Shown: positions 10,194 to 20,477, counted from the stretch's first letter. The stretch is DNA of 64,000 bases from Leptolyngbya boryana PCC 6306 (GCF_000353285.1 NZ_KB731324.1:2994577-3058576); one strand, 5' to 3'. The notes: generated by a model from the sequence alone, not told the origin. A program made the numbers and translations.

Positions 10194-11463
10194 TTAAGGG
10201 GTGACGACACGACTGAACGGTAGAAAGGATGCCGGATAGCAGCATTGAGAGACAGAAAAAATGAGGTGATTCCACTTGTTTCACCCCATCAATCTAAAAG
10301 ATGTTGCCCTCATTCTATCAAACCTGTTTACAATCGCAATTAACGGAAGCGCAATTTGTGACGCTAGAAATCTTGGTCGAACTGTTGCAAAAAGAGCGAA
10401 GAATTACGATTGAACGGATAGCGACCCTGTTTCCGCAACCGATTCTATTTGAGAGCAGACGGCGGAATATTCAGCGATTCTTGAGTCTGCCGCAACTGAC
10501 TCCACAAGCGATCTGGTTTCCGATTGTCAAGCAGTGGATCAAACGACATTACTCAGGTAGAACTCCGCTTCACCTGGTGGTTGACCGGACGCAATGGCAA
10601 AACCATAACTTGATCATGGTGAGTCTTGTATACCAGAAGCGGGCAATCCCATTGCACTGGATGTGGCTGAACAAGCAAGGACAGAGTTCGCTGGCTGAAC
10701 AACGAAAAGTGTTATGTCCGGTATTTCATCTGTTGAAAAAGTATCGCTTCATTTTGCTCGGAGACCGTGAGTTTCACAGTATCGAGCTTGCTGCTTGGTG
10801 TGTGGAAAAACAAGTCAAATTCGTGTTCCGTTTACCGAAAAGTACGACCATCAAACCGAATGACAGCGATGCGTTTACTCGCCTCGACGATTTGCCACAA
10901 ACGCCCGGAATCACTGAGCAATATCTGCACATTCAAGTCACGCAAAATCGCGGGTTCGGCAAGCATAATTTAGTCTTGCGCCAAAAACGCGCCTACCGTC
11001 AATCGAATTCTGATGCTTGGTATCTGCTGACCAATCTCGTCGGTGCCGAACAAACTCTGAAAGCTTACTCTAATCGCTTCTCCATTGAGCCGCTGTTCAA
11101 AGACTACAAATCCGGTGGCTATCATCTCGAAGATTGCCATGCCGATTCACGCCGATTCAATGCACTACTGGTTCTGATTGCCATTGCTTATTCGCTCTCA
11201 ACGCTTCAGGGACGACGCATTCGCCAAAAGCAAGTGCAATGCTACGTCGGTCGAGTCAAGGAGCCGAAGCGAACCCGAAACCGACATAGCAATTTCTGGA
11301 TTGGCTTGTATGGCAGGTTGTGGATTGAACCCTTGCAATTGTGGTCAACTCTGGCGACCAAGTTGATGGCACTCAAGCCGCAAAAACGTCCCTTTTTTCA
11401 GCGAGGTCTCAATGCCATTTCCTTGATCCAGTCTGCTCTCTAGCTTCGTTGTCACCCCTTGAG
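10194..11463 (+). mobile_element. IS4-family insertion sequence, about 1.27 kb
   Basis: The ends form terminal inverted repeats: AAGGGGTGACGAC at 10196 and, inverted at the right end, AAGGGGTGACAAC, with one mismatch over 13. The element is flanked by a direct repeat GTTGAGAAAC at 10184-10193 and 11464-11473. Because the repeat ends in C and the element may begin with C, the duplication could be 9 or 10 bp; 10 bp restores the host reading frame. A 9-12 bp duplication fits IS4-family elements. It carries one transposase gene and looks complete. No second copy is in the window. Confidence 0.9.
10301..11443 (+). CDS. IS4 family transposase
   Basis: A 380-residue DDE transposase that would cut and move the surrounding element. 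Catalytic candidates are Asp95 (LVVDRTQW), Asp155 (LLGDREF) and Glu263. The IS4 YREK signature Y-x2-R-x3-E-x6-K is intact: Tyr256, Arg259, Glu263, Lys270. Length is normal and no frameshift is present, so the enzyme is probably functional. It starts at the ATG at 10301, about 105 bp inside the left end, and stops 20 bp before the right end. Its direction is opposite to the disrupted host gene. Confidence 0.92.
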   Translation: MLPSFYQTCLQSQLTEAQFVTLEILVELLQKERRITIERIATLFPQPILFESRRRNIQRFLSLPQLTPQAIWFPIVKQWIKRHYSGRTPLHLVVDRTQWQNHNLIMVSLVYQKRAIPLHWMWLNKQGQSSLAEQRKVLCPVFHLLKKYRFILLGDREFHSIELAAWCVEKQVKFVFRLPKSTTIKPNDSDAFTRLDDLPQTPGITEQYLHIQVTQNRGFGKHNLVLRQKRAYRQSNSDAWYLLTNLVGAEQTLKAYSNRFSIEPLFKDYKSGGYHLEDCHADSRRFNALLVLIAIAYSLSTLQGRRIRQKQVQCYVGRVKEPKRTRNRHSNFWIGLYGRLWIEPLQLWSTLATKLMALKPQKRPFFQRGLNAISLIQSAL

Positions 11464-11473
11464 GTTGAGAAAC
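11464..11473. repeat. Target-site duplication, right copy
   Basis: GTTGAGAAAC immediately right of the IS; identical to 10184-10193. The perfect match suggests a fairly recent insertion. Confidence 0.88.
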
Positions 11474-12849
11474 CTGAAGCTCGGTTCTGAAGCGCAATTC
11501 CAGTACCAGGAATTAAAATGCCGCTGCCAAATCCTGCATAGTTCGATTGAATAAAAGACACCATAAAGTCCTGATCTGCGGCTGCTAGATAGACGGTTCC
11601 ACCTTTGGGTAGTCCCGAACTCGTTTCAGGCAAAGCGTTGTCACAGATGAGTTGTCGCCTTTGAGCGGCATAGGTTTTATCTAAGAGATCCGCAGCGGAG
11701 ACGATCATTGACGCAGGATCGCTCACATGACGATCGACATCTGCAAATGCAAGTTTCATGGCTTCAATCTGCAAATGGAAGCTCTCGACCGAATCGCGTG
11801 GAAATTGAGTCAAGTCGAATCCCTCTAAAATGTTCAGAGCCATTAATGTTGCGATTCCGTGCGTATTCGGTGGAATTTCCCAAACATCCACGCCTCGATA
11901 ATTCGTTGAAATCGGAGTTACCCAATCTGCTTGATGAGTTGCTAAATCTGTGCGATCGATCCATCCTCCCGTCTGTTCTGCAAATTGGGCGATCGCGTCT
12001 GCGAGTTCACCTCGATAAAAAGACTCTCCTTGGCTTTGAGCGATCGATCTGAGCGTTTTTGCATGATTCGGGCTGCTCCAAATTTCGCCTGCACGGGGAG
12101 CACGTCCATTCGGAAAAAAGACCGCTTGAAAGGGCTGATATTCCGCGCCTGAAAGTGGAGTAAAAATTTGCTCGGCTCGTTGCCAAGCCCGAGCCGTTTC
12201 AGGAGAAACCGGAAAGCCTGCTTCCGCATATTCAATGGCAGGTTCAAACAGCTTTTCAAACGGTAGCTTTCCCCAACGCTCTGAGAGCGATCGCCAAGCA
12301 GAAACCGCACCCGGAACCGTCACCGTTTTCCAGCCTAAATCAGGCATTCTCGGAGCATTGAGCAGCGTTTCGACTGGAATATGACGCGGGCTTCTGCCGG
12401 AAGCATTGAGTCCATGCAGTTTGCCATCCCAGACCAGTGCGAAAGCGTCAGAGCCAATGCCGTTTGAGGTCGGCTCGACAACCGTGAGCGCGATCGCGGT
12501 TGCAATGGCAGCATCGATCGCGTTTCCACCTGCAAGTAGCATTTGGATGCCTGCGAACGTTGCTAAAGGCTGGCTAGTTGCAACGGCTCCTCGCGTTCCC
12601 ATCACAACCTGTCTCATCGTCGGGTAAGGATAATGAAGAATCTGCCTTTCAGCAGAGAATCGCTCCCACGCATTCGTCTCCAAGATGGACTCCCTTTGGC
12701 TAATTTTGGTGCTGTGCTGATCTGAGCTAGATGATAACTTTATCTCTAGTGGGACAGACCATCTCCTGATCCGGAACCTGTTTCCTCGCTCGTGAATCTA
12801 TAGACAAGAGGACAGTGCCTAAATCGTCTCAGTTCAGGTACTGACGCAT

Positions 12850-13674
12850 ATGAACAAAACTGCACTTTTGACTGGAGCCGTGGTGCTAACTGCCGCCGTC
12901 GCATCAACGATCGCGACCGTCACCTATCAACGTCCGACAGCAGAAAAAGTTGAGCAACCGCCAGTTGAACAACCTCAACCTGCTCCCACATCTACCCCCC
13001 CAACAGAGAAATTCAATCCCCCAGTTGCAACTTCTCCCACGCCTGCATCTTCTCGTCAGCCGATTACTCTAGTCGATGAGTCTGTGCAATCGCCAGAATT
13101 TGCGAAATTTCTCGATCGTACAAAACAAGCGGTTCGCGATCGCGATGCAAAATATATTCGCAGTATTGTCACCCCAGCAACTCGCTTCAGTTTTGGCGAA
13201 CATCGATCGATTAACTATCTCAATCCCGACAATCCCAAATCTCCTTTCTGGACATCCCTGGAAAAAGCCTTATCGCTTGGTTGTTCGCAGGAGGCTCAAG
13301 CCTATTCTTGCCCAACTGTATTTCATCAATTCGACGAAGCTATCAAGAAGAGTAATGCGGACATTGATGCTTTTTCTGCCATTGTCGTAGTCGGACAAAA
13401 TGTGAATGTGCGATCGCAACCTCAGGAAAATGCTGCTGTCATCGCTACTCTGACCAACGAAATTGTCAAGTATGACATGGAAACCTTTCAGAATTCCGCT
13501 GCAAAAGAGGCGCTAAGACTGGATGATCCAAACGGTTGGACTCCGATCGTACTGCCCAATGATAAACGCGGATATGTTTCGAGTCGATATGCTTACAGTC
13601 CAGTCGGTTATCGAGTTTTCTTTGGCAAAGAACAAGGGGAATGGAAAATGCAAGCCTTTGTGAGCGGAGATTAG
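12850..13674 (+). CDS. Membrane-anchored or secreted protein with bacterial SH3 domain
   Basis: 274 residues. An N-terminal hydrophobic segment (about 5-24, Ala/Val/Thr-rich) looks like an uncleaved signal anchor. A Pro-rich spacer follows (35-70), then a domain of unknown type (about 75-175), then an SH3-like module (about 183-248, VNVRSQPQENAAVIATL ... GYVSSRYAY). SH3b modules usually bind cell-wall peptides or mediate protein contacts, so a periplasmic location is likely. Only two Cys (145, 154) lie in the middle domain and may form a disulfide. No catalytic motif was seen. Confidence 0.75.
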   Translation: MNKTALLTGAVVLTAAVASTIATVTYQRPTAEKVEQPPVEQPQPAPTSTPPTEKFNPPVATSPTPASSRQPITLVDESVQSPEFAKFLDRTKQAVRDRDAKYIRSIVTPATRFSFGEHRSINYLNPDNPKSPFWTSLEKALSLGCSQEAQAYSCPTVFHQFDEAIKKSNADIDAFSAIVVVGQNVNVRSQPQENAAVIATLTNEIVKYDMETFQNSAAKEALRLDDPNGWTPIVLPNDKRGYVSSRYAYSPVGYRVFFGKEQGEWKMQAFVSGD

Positions 13675-13690
13675 TGTGAGCGGAGATTAG
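13659..13690. repeat. 16-bp perfect tandem duplication spanning two convergent stop codons
   Basis: TGTGAGCGGAGATTAG occurs twice without a gap (13659-13674 and 13675-13690). The first copy holds the stop of the SH3-domain gene; the second holds the stop of the pentapeptide gene on the other strand. It looks like a slippage duplication that left both frames intact. Confidence 0.9.
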
Positions 13691-14220
13691 TCCGCATGGC
13701 GATGTCCGTCCGGGTAAATCGTAAAGGCATCAACGATCGCACCTGTTAAGTCGAGATCAATTGCTCGATCCAAATTGGCTCGGCTCAAATTCGCGCCGCT
13801 CAAATTTGCATCGCGGAAATTCACGCGACGCAGATCCGTATTGCTTAAATCTGCATCGCTGAGATCGGCGTTTCTCAAATCCGCTCCCGCTAAATCGGCT
13901 CCCGTCAAATTTGCTCCGCTTAGATTTGCAAAACTCAAATCCGATCGCGAAATTTTCGCCTGCTGTAAATCTGAATTTGATAAATTCGCCTGATGCAGTT
14001 GGGTATCACTCAACTCTGCGAACTGTAACTGAGTCGATGTCAAATTCGCCTGTCGCAAATTCGCATACGGTAAATAGGCTCGATTCAAGCGACATTCAGC
14101 CAAATTGATATCGACTAACATCGCCTCAAAAAAGTTTGCTTGTTCTAAGTTACACCGTTCAAAATTCCGTTCTCCCTGGTTGTACCTTGAAATTAGCTCT
14201 TCTGCTGCGATCGTATCCAT
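13687..14220 (-). CDS. Pentapeptide-repeat protein
   Basis: 177 residues from the ATG at 14220 (MDTIAAEELISRYNQGE); a GTG 7 codons upstream is possible. From about residue 25 nearly the whole protein is A(D/N)LXX repeats, about 24 in a row (ANLSGANLTGADLAGADL and similar), which fold as a right-handed quadrilateral beta helix. There is no signal peptide or added domain. Such proteins are numerous in cyanobacteria and mostly of unknown role; some mimic DNA and protect gyrase, but nothing here points to that. Confidence 0.9.
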   Translation of the reverse strand: MDTIAAEELISRYNQGERNFERCNLEQANFFEAMLVDINLAECRLNRAYLPYANLRQANLTSTQLQFAELSDTQLHQANLSNSDLQQAKISRSDLSFANLSGANLTGADLAGADLRNADLSDADLSNTDLRRVNFRDANLSGANLSRANLDRAIDLDLTGAIVDAFTIYPDGHRHAD

Positions 14221-14459
14221 TACCGTTCTAAAGTCCACCAATCAACGCTCATTACAAAAATGTAAAAAAGAATTGTAATAGGTTAAGGATACTTAACATT
14301 TTCTTTAGGGATCATCCAAAAAAGATCTTGAAAATATGGGGAACGGCAATCCAAGAAATTGAAAAGTCTCTATCTTGGAATCAAGTTGTTCTGCGAACGA
14401 CTAGCTCTCAACCCCATCTCGTGTCAATATCAGAAACAGTACGCTGCCGAACCAGGACT

Positions 14460-15989
14460 ATGCCGGACTTGCAAGTGTCGATCGCTCAACACTATCACGA
14501 ACGTACCAAATACGACCCCCAAACGATTCATGCCAAAAGCCAAGCCCTAAATTGGGAAGAACAACCCATTCCGTTCAAAGCATACCGATTTGGCACATCG
14601 TTCGATTTGAAGCCCTATCTGAGCGAAGAGACCAACCAAGGCGATGAGACGATTTGGTGGCAAAGGCTCTCTAAGCTTTTAGTTTGTAGTTACGGTTTGA
14701 CCGGAGCAATCCCCACCAATGGCGAACCGCATTATCTGCGATCGTCCCCATCGGCAGGCGGTCTTTATCCGGCGGAGATATATTTGATCTCACGCGGCAC
14801 TCCCTATCTTCCTGCCGGACTCTACAACTATCAATCGAAAACGCATACGCTGATTCATTTTTGGCAGAGTGATGTCTGGACAGCTTTACAATCGGCGTGT
14901 TTTTGGAATCCAGTGCTCGAAGATACACAGCTTGCGATCGTGGTTTCTGCTGTGTTTTTCCGCTCGGTATGGCGGTATCAAGATCGAGCGTATCGACGGA
15001 TTTTTCTCGACAGTGGGCACTTACTAGGCAACATTGAACTTGCCTGTGCGATGACTGATTTTCGTCCCCATTTGATTGGGGGATTTGCCGACGAAGCGAT
15101 CAATCAATTGCTGTATTTTGACGTGAATCAAGAAGGTGCGATCGCAGTGTTACCGATCGCAGATTTACGAGAACTGCGCGAAAATTTGCCCCTAGCTCGC
15201 ACTGCGCTACCCACGACTCCTCAGCTAGAGTATCCTCGTATTCCAGACGGCAGTTTATTGAGCTATTTTCATCAAGCCACCCAAATTCCCGACAATCCGA
15301 ATGCAAAAGTAAATTGGCAAGTTCCTGAACCGAAAGCGCAGCAGGATAAGTACAATTTTCCGTTCTGCTTAAAGGTTTCCATGACTTGTCCACCGATCGA
15401 TTGGAGTCCGAATTTATCTGGACTTGAACAAACGATCATTCACCGTCGCTCCACTCGTGCGTTTAGTGGAGAGAAGCTATCGCTGGATGAACTTCGCGCT
15501 GTCCTCGATTTTACTTATCAACCTCAGCATTACATTGAGCAAAACTTCGATCGATCTCCCGATTATTTTGATTTAAGCTTGGTGGAGACATTCATTGCGG
15601 TATCTGGGATTCAAGACCTGGAGGATGGATGTTATTACTATGCGCCTGCGACTCAAGAACTTCGGCAGATTCGGTTTAAAAACTTTCGCCGAGAACTACA
15701 TTTTCTTTGCTTAGGACAAGATTTAGGGCGAGATGCGAGTGCGATTGTGTTTCACACGGCTGATTTACGCACGGCGATCGAGCAATATGGCGATCGAGTG
15801 TATCGCTATCTGCATATGGATGCCGGACATCTTGGACAACGAATAAATCTGGCTGCCATTCACCTCGGTCTAGGCGCAAGTGGCATTGGTGGATTCTTTG
15901 ATGATCAAGTCAATGAAGTCTTAGGGATTCCCGAAGATGAAGCGGTCTTGTACATCACAGCCTTGGGACGACCGAGAAAGCGAGAATAA
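14460..15989 (+). CDS. SagB/ThcOx-type nitroreductase-fold dehydrogenase, two fused domains
   Basis: 509 residues from the ATG at 14460 (MPDLQVSIAQHYHERTKY); the frame extends upstream to a TTG at 14328 but that part is not family-like. Two FMN-binding nitroreductase-like domains are in tandem: the first has SSPSAGGLYPAEIYL (about 97-111), the second begins IIHRRSTRAFSGEKLS. Each ends in a conserved DAGHL-type or DSGHL-type segment. Related enzymes oxidise thiazolines and oxazolines in RiPP clusters, but no cyclodehydratase or precursor is adjacent, and stand-alone two-domain copies are common in cyanobacteria. Function is therefore open. Confidence 0.82.
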   Translation: MPDLQVSIAQHYHERTKYDPQTIHAKSQALNWEEQPIPFKAYRFGTSFDLKPYLSEETNQGDETIWWQRLSKLLVCSYGLTGAIPTNGEPHYLRSSPSAGGLYPAEIYLISRGTPYLPAGLYNYQSKTHTLIHFWQSDVWTALQSACFWNPVLEDTQLAIVVSAVFFRSVWRYQDRAYRRIFLDSGHLLGNIELACAMTDFRPHLIGGFADEAINQLLYFDVNQEGAIAVLPIADLRELRENLPLARTALPTTPQLEYPRIPDGSLLSYFHQATQIPDNPNAKVNWQVPEPKAQQDKYNFPFCLKVSMTCPPIDWSPNLSGLEQTIIHRRSTRAFSGEKLSLDELRAVLDFTYQPQHYIEQNFDRSPDYFDLSLVETFIAVSGIQDLEDGCYYYAPATQELRQIRFKNFRRELHFLCLGQDLGRDASAIVFHTADLRTAIEQYGDRVYRYLHMDAGHLGQRINLAAIHLGLGASGIGGFFDDQVNEVLGIPEDEAVLYITALGRPRKRE

Positions 15990-16031
15990 GTTGCTATAGT
16001 GAAAAACTGAATCTATTGCAGATATCCGCTT

Positions 16032-16940
16032 ATGTTTCCGGTGATCTATTCCGATGAGTTTCTGCTGCACGATACGGGGCATTTTCACCCCGAAAACTCT
16101 GGGCGACTGACTGCAATTCAAGCTGCATTAAAAGCAACATTCCCCAGTCAGATTCACTGGCAACTTCCGACTCCGGTCGAAACTCGATCTCCCCTTTTAT
16201 CGGTTCAAGCGGTTCACACTCAGCATTATCTAGATCAAGTTCGGTTGACTGCAAATCGCGGGGGCGGGTTTGTCGATGGTGAAACTGTGATTTCTCCACG
16301 CAGCTATGAAGTTGCACTGCTTGCGGTCAATGCTTGGATTGATGGGGTTGAGATGGCGCTTTCGGGTCAGCCTTGTTTTGTGATGGCACGCCCGCCTGGA
16401 CATCATGCGATCGCAGATTTGGGTATGGGATTTTGCTTACTGAGTAATGCTGCGATCGCGGCTCATTACGCGCTGCAAAAGTGCGATCGCGTTGCGATTC
16501 TGGATTGGGATGTACATCACGGGAATGGCACACAAGCGATCGTCGAAAAGAATCCGAACATTCGCTTCTGTTCGCTGCACGAATCGCCTCAATATCCGAG
16601 AACAGGAGATGCTTCTGAAAAAGGGTTTTATCAGAATGTTTTGAATTTGCCTGTGTCGGCGGGAAGTACGATCGCAGACTATGAACCGCTCTTTCAGCAG
16701 AAAGTGATTCCATTTCTAAGTGAATTTGAGCCGGATCTGCTGATCGTTAGTGCTGGATATGATGCGAATGCTGCCGATCCTTTAGCAGGCGTTTCACTCC
16801 AGCCCGATGATTATCGTGTGTTTACAGAATACTGTTTGGGGCTGACTCGCAAGATTGTGTTTGGGTTAGAAGGCGGATATGACTATGATGCGTTAGCGCG
16901 ATCGGTGGTGGCAACGATCTCACCCTGTCTGAAGGATTGA
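16032..16940 (+). CDS. Histone deacetylase family (arginase/deacetylase-fold) hydrolase
   Basis: A 302-residue Zn-dependent amidohydrolase related to acetoin-utilisation AcuC and bacterial polyamine deacetylases. Key residues are visible: His124/His125 in ARPPGHHA, the zinc ligands Asp160 and His162 in LDWDVHHGNGTQ, Asp244 in SAGYDANAADPL, and the catalytic Tyr283 in LEGGYD. N-terminal FHPENSGRL is also typical. The substrate is probably a small acetylated amine or a protein lysine; sequence alone does not decide. It begins 42 bp after the SagB-like gene in the same direction and may be co-transcribed. Confidence 0.9.
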   Translation: MFPVIYSDEFLLHDTGHFHPENSGRLTAIQAALKATFPSQIHWQLPTPVETRSPLLSVQAVHTQHYLDQVRLTANRGGGFVDGETVISPRSYEVALLAVNAWIDGVEMALSGQPCFVMARPPGHHAIADLGMGFCLLSNAAIAAHYALQKCDRVAILDWDVHHGNGTQAIVEKNPNIRFCSLHESPQYPRTGDASEKGFYQNVLNLPVSAGSTIADYEPLFQQKVIPFLSEFEPDLLIVSAGYDANAADPLAGVSLQPDDYRVFTEYCLGLTRKIVFGLEGGYDYDALARSVVATISPCLKD

Positions 16941-17810
16941 GAGTGCTTTTTCAAGATTAGAGCCACAAGGTTTAGAGACTGATTAACCCTCAGTTCGCAA
17001 TGCTTCTCGAACAGTCTCAAACTTGTCTAATCGCTCACGTCCTCATCCTGCTGTAGCGTCGCTCGATAGCTTTGCGGAACTTCTTGAGGTAGGGTCAGCG
17101 ATGAATCATCGTGGTTAAAAAAGTTCGATCGCGTGCGCTTCAATCCCCCTACTGTATCCCTCCGAGATTAATACGCGAATCTACTGTTCTGTGAACTGCC
17201 GCTGTGTCATGATCTTTATAGCTCTCCTCATCCCTTATAACTTCCTAGCCGATCTTATTGGTTCATTTTTTCTTAACTTTCTGAGCAATTTTTAGCTAAT
17301 TCTTCTTGTGTTTTTTTACCGTTATCTGGTTGTCTAAATCTCTTAAGTTTATTTCCCATTCTATAAATATCTGAAACTCGCAATTCTAAAAGAAAACTTA
17401 AATCTATCCAACTCCTTGGATCTCAGATTGATTTAGTCTTTTTTCCATCCATTCATTCACTTTAGTCTCTAGGAAAGCCCTGAATAACTGGCTTTCCGGC
17501 ACTCGATTGTTGCCTTATGGATGATTTGATTTGATTGAGATTAGCGATCACACTTTTCTTAAATGTGAGACAGAATGATCGATTTCTATCTTCAGGCATA
17601 GACCATGATTTGCATTAATTGGGAATTACTAGACATATAGTCTCTAGAAAATGCTTTTCTCAGACAAAATTTAGAATTCTGCTCCAATTGATCGTCACAA
17701 AACGAATTGACAAAGTTGTTCTTTTTTAGCTTAGAGAGATGACTTAGGAAGCAGTGCGATCGAAGCATCTCTATTATTCATTTCCCTGCCTTCTCACATT
17801 CCTTAGGTCT
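16941..17810. other. Long intergenic region (870 bp) without a convincing gene
   Basis: AT-rich, with stops in all frames. On the minus strand about 17030-17180 encodes a roughly 40-codon piece ending LPQEVPQSYRATLQ-like sequence without a start, possibly the eroded C-terminus of a lost gene. A perfect 8-bp stem-loop lies at 17472-17497. The last 250 bp probably carry the promoter and leader of the histidine kinase. No known riboswitch or small RNA was recognised. Confidence 0.5.
17472..17497. other. Stem-loop, 8-bp perfect stem
   Basis: GGAAAGCC at 17472-17479 pairs with GGCTTTCC at 17490-17497 around a 10-nt loop. No U-run follows on either side, so it is not a standard terminator. Its role is unknown. 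Confidence 0.5.
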
Positions 17811-20477
17811 ATGGCTTCTTTAACCACTGGTTATAATCTTCAACTTGTTCTTGTTTCAGTGCTCATCGCTGTTTTAGCCTCCTACTCTGCTATAGATCTG
17901 GCTGGAAGAGTGACTGCAACCCAAAGCCGAGTTCAAAAGATTTGGTTGTTCAGTGGTGCTGCTTCGATGGGCATCGGCATCTGGTCAATGCACTTTATTG
18001 GTATGTTGGCATTCCGATTGCCTGTTCTGGTAAATTACGACTTTCTCACCGTTCTTGTTTCGATTGTGCCAGCCATGATTGCTTCAGGATTGGCGCTATT
18101 TCTGGTTAGTCGTCCAACATTGGGCTGGTCTCAACTTCTAGGTGGCAGTATCTGCATGGGCTTGGGGATTGCCTCTATGCACTATATCGGTATGCTTGCA
18201 ATGCATGCCTCGGCAGTCATCCACTATGACGTTCGCGTGGTTGCGCTCTCGGTTCTGATTGCGATCGCCGTCTCGTTTGCAGGACTGTTTTTGGTCTTCC
18301 AGTTGCGAGAAGAAACCACATCGCGCCAACTCTGGAAAAAACTCCTAGCTTCCTTAATTATGGGGATAGCAATTCCGACGATGCACTACACTGGCATGGC
18401 TGCCGCCTGTTTCATGCCGATGTCTAATATGCTCGCGGAGTCAAGCTTACAACCCCCCAAAAACGTAGTCCCTTTAGCTGCTGCTGTGATTGTTGGCACG
18501 CTGATTATTTTAGGACTCGCATTACTAGCCGCGTTTTTCGATCGGCGGTTATCTGCTCAAATCATCTATGCCCAGGCGATTCAGGAGAGCCAACAATATC
18601 TCAAAACAATTCTTCAAGGCATTCAAGTTGGTGTATTGGTGGTTGAAGAAGATGCTCAAATTCAGTTATCCAATCGCGCAGTGCTCGATCTATTACATTT
18701 CTCCAGTGAAGCAGACCTACAAAAGCTGTGGAATCAAGGTATTACAAGCTGTCTGGATTCAACTTTGCTTGAGGATTCAGAGAATCCGCTGCTTCATTCA
18801 ATGCAACCTGTATTGCAAAACATCCTTGCCAAACAGCCAGTACAGAATGCTGTGATTTATGTTGAAGCTGAGGAGCAAGAACCAACGGCGCTTCTAGTTA
18901 ATGCTGTTCCTTTGAAATTATCGAATGCTGCGGTCACTCAGATGGTTTGTACGTTTAATGAGATCACTGAGTTAAAGCGTACTGAAAATCGTCTCAAGGA
19001 ATCCGAAGCAAAATTCAGAGACTTAGCAACTCAGGAAGAACTGCTCAACCAGCTTTCATCTCAGATTCGAGAATCTCTGGATCTTCCGACGATTTTGCAA
19101 ACGGCAGTCTCCGAAGTGCGGAAACTATTTGCTGTCGATCGCGCTTTGATTTACCAATTTAATGCGGATTGGCGGGGACAGGTTTCACTTGAAGATGTGG
19201 CAGAACCTTGGTCTCCTACCCTAGGCGAGGCAGCAGATAATTGTGCGCCCGGTGAATGTTTTGAAAAATACCGCCAGGGTCAAATTCGAGCCATTAACAA
19301 TGTGCTTGAAGCGGGGTTAGATCCAACGCATCTTCAGTTCTTGCAACGCTTGCAGGTGCAAGCTAATCTGATTGTGCCGATCATGGTGGGCGATCAACTC
19401 TGGGGCTTGCTGATTGTGCATCAATGTAGTCACCCTAGGGTTTGGAAGGAGGAAGAAGGCAATCTACTGTATCGCCTGGCGGGTCAGCTAGGGATTGCGA
19501 TTCAACAAGGAGATCTCTATGCCCGGATGGAGAATACTGCACTGCAAGCTCAAGCTCAAGCTGAACAATTGCTCGAATCTGAAGTCCGACTGACGCAGCA
19601 AACTCGAACTCTCCAAAAAACCCTGGAAGAGCTACAAAGCGTTCAACTCCAACTCGTTCAGAGCGAAAAGATGTCTGGTTTAGGTCAACTGGTCGCGGGC
19701 GTCGCTCATGAAATCAACAATCCAGTCAACTTTATCCACGCTAATCTGAATCATTTACAAACCTATGCGTGGGATTTATTAGATTTTGTACAGCTTTACC
19801 GCAAGTATTACCCCGATGCGATGCCAGAGATTGAGGCGAAGGCTGAAGAAATCGACCTCGAATTCTTGCAGGAAGATTTGATGAAACTGCTGACTTCAAT
19901 GAAGACTGGCACTGATCGTATTCGTCAGATTGTGCTGTCGTTGCGTAACTTCTCGCGCATGGATGAATCAGAATTTAAAGCCGTCGATATTCACGAGGGA
20001 ATTGAAAGCACCTTGATGATCTTGCAACATCGGTTAAAGGGAAGTAAAAACCGTCCAGCGATCGGGGTCATTCGGGAATATGACAATTTGCCGATCGTGG
20101 AATGTTATCCTGGACAACTCAACCAGGTATTGATGAATCTGCTCAGTAATGCGATCGATTCTTTGGAAGACCAGAACGAAAAACGAACCCTGCAAGACAT
20201 CAAAGATCATCCCAGTCAGATCACACTTCGCACATCCTCGATCAACGCTCAATGGATCGAAATAGAAGTGGTCGATAATGGTGCGGGAATTCCTGAAGAA
20301 GTTAAAGAACGGATTTTTGATCCATTCTTCACCACAAAACCAGTTGGGAAAGGAACTGGTATGGGATTATCCCTGAGCTATAAAATCATCGTTGAACAAC
20401 ATGGTGGCAAACTAGAGTGCTATTCACAGCCTAATCAGGGCGCACAGTTTGTGATCCGGATTCCTATCAAACAGTAA
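17811..20477 (+). CDS. MHYT-PAS-GAF hybrid-input sensor histidine kinase
   Basis: 888 residues from the ATG at 17811; a GTG 19 codons upstream is less likely because [14 protein letters not shown] starts the first helix. The N-terminal MHYT domain has seven helices (about 8-240) with three repeats: SMHFIGM, SMHYIGM and TMHYTGM. These are proposed metal or gas sensors. A PAS-like region (about 260-385), a phytochrome-type GAF domain (about 416-560), and a coiled coil leading to a HisKA box ([11 protein letters not shown], phospho-acceptor His633) follow. The ATPase domain has [15 protein letters not shown] and [12 protein letters not shown]. No response regulator is adjacent, so this is an orphan kinase. 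The GAF lacks an obvious bilin Cys. Confidence 0.9.
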   Translation: MASLTTGYNLQLVLVSVLIAVLASYSAIDLAGRVTATQSRVQKIWLFSGAASMGIGIWSMHFIGMLAFRLPVLVNYDFLTVLVSIVPAMIASGLALFLVSRPTLGWSQLLGGSICMGLGIASMHYIGMLAMHASAVIHYDVRVVALSVLIAIAVSFAGLFLVFQLREETTSRQLWKKLLASLIMGIAIPTMHYTGMAAACFMPMSNMLAESSLQPPKNVVPLAAAVIVGTLIILGLALLAAFFDRRLSAQIIYAQAIQESQQYLKTILQGIQVGVLVVEEDAQIQLSNRAVLDLLHFSSEADLQKLWNQGITSCLDSTLLEDSENPLLHSMQPVLQNILAKQPVQNAVIYVEAEEQEPTALLVNAVPLKLSNAAVTQMVCTFNEITELKRTENRLKESEAKFRDLATQEELLNQLSSQIRESLDLPTILQTAVSEVRKLFAVDRALIYQFNADWRGQVSLEDVAEPWSPTLGEAADNCAPGECFEKYRQGQIRAINNVLEAGLDPTHLQFLQRLQVQANLIVPIMVGDQLWGLLIVHQCSHPRVWKEEEGNLLYRLAGQLGIAIQQGDLYARMENTALQAQAQAEQLLESEVRLTQQTRTLQKTLEELQSVQLQLVQSEKMSGLGQLVAGVAHEINNPVNFIHANLNHLQTYAWDLLDFVQLYRKYYPDAMPEIEAKAEEIDLEFLQEDLMKLLTSMKTGTDRIRQIVLSLRNFSRMDESEFKAVDIHEGIESTLMILQHRLKGSKNRPAIGVIREYDNLPIVECYPGQLNQVLMNLLSNAIDSLEDQNEKRTLQDIKDHPSQITLRTSSINAQWIEIEVVDNGAGIPEEVKERIFDPFFTTKPVGKGTGMGLSLSYKIIVEQHGGKLECYSQPNQGAQFVIRIPIKQ

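Larger units (their letters stand above)
9778..12683 (-). pseudogene. Gamma-glutamyltransferase family gene, split by an IS4-family insertion
   Basis: The 5' part runs from 12683 to the insertion (about 406 codons; TTG start at 12683 behind GGGAG, or ATG at 12617). The 3' part resumes beyond the element and ends at 9778. Removing the IS and one copy of the 10-bp duplication restores one 541-residue frame reading ASGFSTQAGHPNQ across the joint. Family features are AVATSQPLA, GGNAIDAA, VVEPTSNGIGSDAF and GGTVYLAA with the Thr that becomes the autocatalytic nucleophile, then FIQSNYAGFGSGI, as in the YwrD-like branch. The 5' fragment ends with about 16 codons of IS sequence and lacks the last third of the small subunit, so activity is very unlikely. 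No other lesion was seen, so the insertion looks recent. Confidence 0.9.

Noticed and set aside
10194-11463. Compound transposon or larger mobile island around the IS
   Set aside because: There is one IS copy with its own target duplication and no second copy or cargo.
14328-14459. 44-codon N-terminal extension of the SagB-type protein
   Set aside because: It begins with TTG, is not family-like, and an ATG at 14460 fits the conserved start.
16941-17810. Riboswitch before the MHYT kinase (cobalamin or c-di-GMP type)
   Set aside because: No B12 box or GEMM-type core could be found; only an isolated stem-loop is present.
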